Shown here in pieces: positions 7,022 to 8,552 of a DNA stretch of 8,552 nt; position 1 is the stretch's first letter, and every line of letters begins with the position of its first letter. The DNA lies in the NCBI GenBank assembly GCA_025453505.1, contig JALOQG010000281.1, positions 1-8,552 on the forward strand, in the 5' to 3' direction. The DNA is from Myxococcota bacterium. GTDB lineage: Bacteria; Myxococcota_A; UBA9160; PR03. The notes below the pieces were generated by a model, which was not told the origin of the DNA, made no database searches, and saw nothing but the letters and a program-made list of their open reading frames with translations. The position numbers and the translations under genes were made by a program.

Positions 7022-8028
7022 TCCTCGGCGTGTCGGGTCCCTATGGTGCGGGCAAGGGCGAGGTCGTCGCGTACCTCGAGGCGCGCAGCTTCTACGCGTT
7101 CTCGCTCTCGGACGTGATCCGCGACGAGCTGCGCGCGCGCGGCGAGAGCGAGACACGCGAGCGCATGATCGAGCTCGGCACCGCACTGCGGGCGGAGCAC
7201 GGGCCGGCCGCGCTCGCGAAGCGGCTGATCGCGAAACTCGAACCCGACCGGAACTACGTGATCGATTCGATCCGGCATCCGGCGGAAGTCGAGGCCCTGC
7301 GCACGCACGCGCGCGGCTTCCGGCTGATCTGGGTCGACGCGGATCCGGCGCTGCGCATCGAGCGGTTGCGATCGCGCGGTCGGCCGGGCGATCCCGAGAC
7401 GCTGCCGAAGCTGCTCGAACAGGAAGGGCGCGAGCGCAGCGGCGGAGGCGCGGCGGCGCAGCAGCTCGACGCCGTCGCGGCGCTGGCGGACTTCCGGGTC
7501 CGCAACGAGGGCGCGCTCGCGGCGCTGCACGCCGAGATCCAGCGCGTCCTCGGCGCCTGCCAGGGCTTCGAGCGCCCGAGCTGGGACGAATACTTCCTCG
7601 ACGTCGCGCAGATGGTCGCGTCGCGCAGCAACTGCGTGAAGCGTCACGTCGGCGCGGTGATCGCGCGCGACAAGCGCATCATCTCGACGGGCTACAACGG
7701 CACGCCGCGCGGCACGCGCAATTGCAACGAAGGCGGCTGTCCGCGCTGCAACGGCTTCGCAGAATCGGGCACGCGCCTCGACGAGTGCCTGTGCTCGCAC
7801 GGCGAGGAGAACGCGATCGTGCAGGCCGCCTATCACGGCGTCGCGGTCCGCGGCGGGACGATCTACACGACCTTCTTCCCGTGCCTCTTCTGCACCAAGC
7901 TCATCATCAACGCCGGCATTCTGGAAGTCGTCTACGACGCCGCCTACGCCCTCGACACCCGCGCCGAGTCGCTGCTCCACGAAGCGAACGTCGTCGTGCG
8001 CCGCGTGGAGCGAGAGCGGGATCGCTAG
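7018..8028 (+). CDS. Fusion of P-loop nucleotide-kinase-like domain and dCMP deaminase
   Basis: 336-residue two-domain protein. Residues 1-180 form a P-loop NTPase of the dephospho-CoA-kinase/NMP-kinase kind: SGPYGAGKGEV (6-16, a Walker A in which Gly14 follows Lys13), LSDVIRDELRARG (30-42), TRERMIELGTALRAEHGP (46-63), YVIDSIRHPAEVEAL (80-94), LIWVDADPALRIERL (103-117) and ADFRVRNEG (157-165). Residues 185-330 form a zinc-dependent dCMP deaminase: RPSWDEYFLDVA (186-197), ASRSNCVKRHVGAVIARD (201-218), STGYNGTPRG (223-232), structural-zinc candidates Cys236, Cys241, Cys244, Cys257 and Cys259, catalytic HGEENA (His261, Glu263) and PCLFC (Cys289, Cys292). Expected reaction: dCMP to dUMP, feeding thymidylate synthesis. 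The architecture is like fungal Dcd1; the antiphage AvcD/DcdV proteins also join a P-loop and a deaminase domain but are longer. The GTG start overlaps the HAD stop; its own stop overlaps the convergent gene. Confidence 0.93.
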   Translation: MILGVSGPYGAGKGEVVAYLEARSFYAFSLSDVIRDELRARGESETRERMIELGTALRAEHGPAALAKRLIAKLEPDRNYVIDSIRHPAEVEALRTHARGFRLIWVDADPALRIERLRSRGRPGDPETLPKLLEQEGRERSGGGAAAQQLDAVAALADFRVRNEGALAALHAEIQRVLGACQGFERPSWDEYFLDVAQMVASRSNCVKRHVGAVIARDKRIISTGYNGTPRGTRNCNEGGCPRCNGFAESGTRLDECLCSHGEENAIVQAAYHGVAVRGGTIYTTFFPCLFCTKLIINAGILEVVYDAAYALDTRAESLLHEANVVVRRVERERDR

Positions 8029-8552
8029 GGCGCGCCTCCGAACAGACCCTTCAGCTCGGACGGGGCGTGCTCGCCGATGACGAGCTGCTCGAGCACGCCG
8101 AGGCCCGTGCGATCGCCCCACCGCGCGCGCACGAGTTGCTGCACGTGGATGAAGCGCGGATCGAGCGGGTTCACGTCGGCGAGCGCCCAGCTCTCGCCGC
8201 CCACGGCCTCGGGCCCCTTCCACATGCCGTGGCCCCACTCGGGATGCAGGTAGCCGATCCCGCACATCTGGAACGTCAGGAGCGGTTCGAGCGCGATCGT
8301 GTGACGCGCGCCGCCGTGTTCGACGAGCTCGATCGCGGCGTGCGCCGCGCGCCGCGTTCCGGACTCCCATGCGATGCGGTGCGCGACGTCCTGCATCGAG
8401 ACGAGTCCGTCCGTCGCGATCGCAGAAGACGTCGCGGGATCGGCGAGCAGCGGCACGCGCACGCCGTTCTGGTGCCAGCGGCGTCCGGCGGCGTCCTCGT
8501 TGACGTCGAAATGCGTGCAGCAGTCGTCGAAGTGCAGCGGCGCCCAGAGCCA
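8025..8552 (-). CDS. Uncharacterised protein, C-terminal part (5' end outside window)
   Basis: The frame is open from the right edge to the stop at 8025-8027, giving 175 residues of a longer protein. Recognisable stretches are PLHFDDCCTHFDVNED near the left end of the fragment, the Trp/Gly/His-rich GIGYLHPEWGHGMWKGPE, PRFIHVQQLVRARWGDRTG and a closing LEQLVIGEHAPSELKGLFGG. These resemble, from memory, a family of uncharacterised proteins seen in actinobacteria and deltaproteobacteria (DUF7064/DUF7065-like), but I cannot confirm this and assign no function. No membrane segment is visible. A GTG at 8462 could be taken as a start, but similar-looking coding sequence continues upstream to the edge, so the true start is probably outside. 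It is convergent with the kinase-deaminase gene, with a 4-nt overlap of stop codons. Confidence 0.75.
   Translation of the reverse strand, partial: WLWAPLHFDDCCTHFDVNEDAAGRRWHQNGVRVPLLADPATSSAIATDGLVSMQDVAHRIAWESGTRRAAHAAIELVEHGGARHTIALEPLLTFQMCGIGYLHPEWGHGMWKGPEAVGGESWALADVNPLDPRFIHVQQLVRARWGDRTGLGVLEQLVIGEHAPSELKGLFGGAP

Noticed and set aside
7018..8028. Calling the kinase-deaminase an AvcID/DcdV antiphage system
   Set aside because: The protein is much shorter than AvcD, its deaminase motifs are closer to fungal Dcd1, a HAD gene abuts it directly with no room for an AvcI-type RNA just upstream, and no other defence gene is visible.
6937..8370. Minus-strand open frame of 477 codons opposite the kinase-deaminase gene
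   Set aside because: The plus strand carries clear kinase and deaminase motifs; this frame has none.

Overview
This is a very GC-rich (about 70% by eye), densely packed bacterial chromosomal window in which nearly every codon ends in G or C. That bias produces long spurious open frames on the opposite strand of almost every gene. The gene content (MoxR/DUF58/TgpA cassette, PrmA, a sugar-nucleotide reductase, a kinase-dCMP deaminase fusion) and base composition suit a high-GC environmental bacterium of the former Deltaproteobacteria or a similar phylum, such as Myxococcota or Binatota-like lineages. No marker here fixes the taxon. I see no rRNA, tRNA, CRISPR array, insertion sequence or phage gene.

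Layout. Positions 1-3498 (minus strand) hold a three-gene cell-envelope cassette transcribed right to left: a MoxR-family AAA+ ATPase, a DUF58 membrane protein, and a TgpA-like DUF3488/transglutaminase membrane protein that runs off the left edge. Upstream on the same strand (3597-4647) lies a putative lipoprotein metallo-aminopeptidase of the PF10023 type. It is broken: its halves are in different frames, a conserved block is missing at the junction, and no ordinary start codon lies next to its signal peptide. Its 5' end overlaps head-to-head with prmA (4517-5377, plus), the ribosomal protein L11 methyltransferase. prmA converges with, and overlaps by 17 nt, a minus-strand extended SDR resembling GDP-4-keto-6-deoxy-D-mannose reductase (5361-6260). 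After a 29-nt divergent gap comes a plus-strand two-gene operon: a HAD-IA phosphatase (6290-7021) and, through a GTGA overlap, a protein joining a P-loop nucleotide-kinase-like domain to a dCMP deaminase domain (7018-8028). The last gene (minus, 8025-8552, cut by the right edge) is an uncharacterised protein whose stop codon shares a CTAG tetranucleotide with the stop of the deaminase gene.

How the genes work together. MoxR, DUF58 and TgpA form a widespread conserved cassette, in which the AAA+ protein probably acts as a chaperone for a membrane complex that includes the transglutaminase-fold protein. The HAD phosphatase and the kinase-deaminase are translationally coupled and may act together on nucleotides, the deaminase feeding dUMP to thymidylate synthesis. 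The architecture of the latter resembles fungal dCMP deaminase and, more loosely, the antiphage deaminase AvcD/DcdV. I see no sign of a defence island, so a metabolic role is the default reading. The most distinctive features are this fusion enzyme, the damaged aminopeptidase gene, and the degree of gene overlap: two 4-nt start-stop overlaps, two convergent overlaps, and one or two nearly absent divergent intergenic regions.
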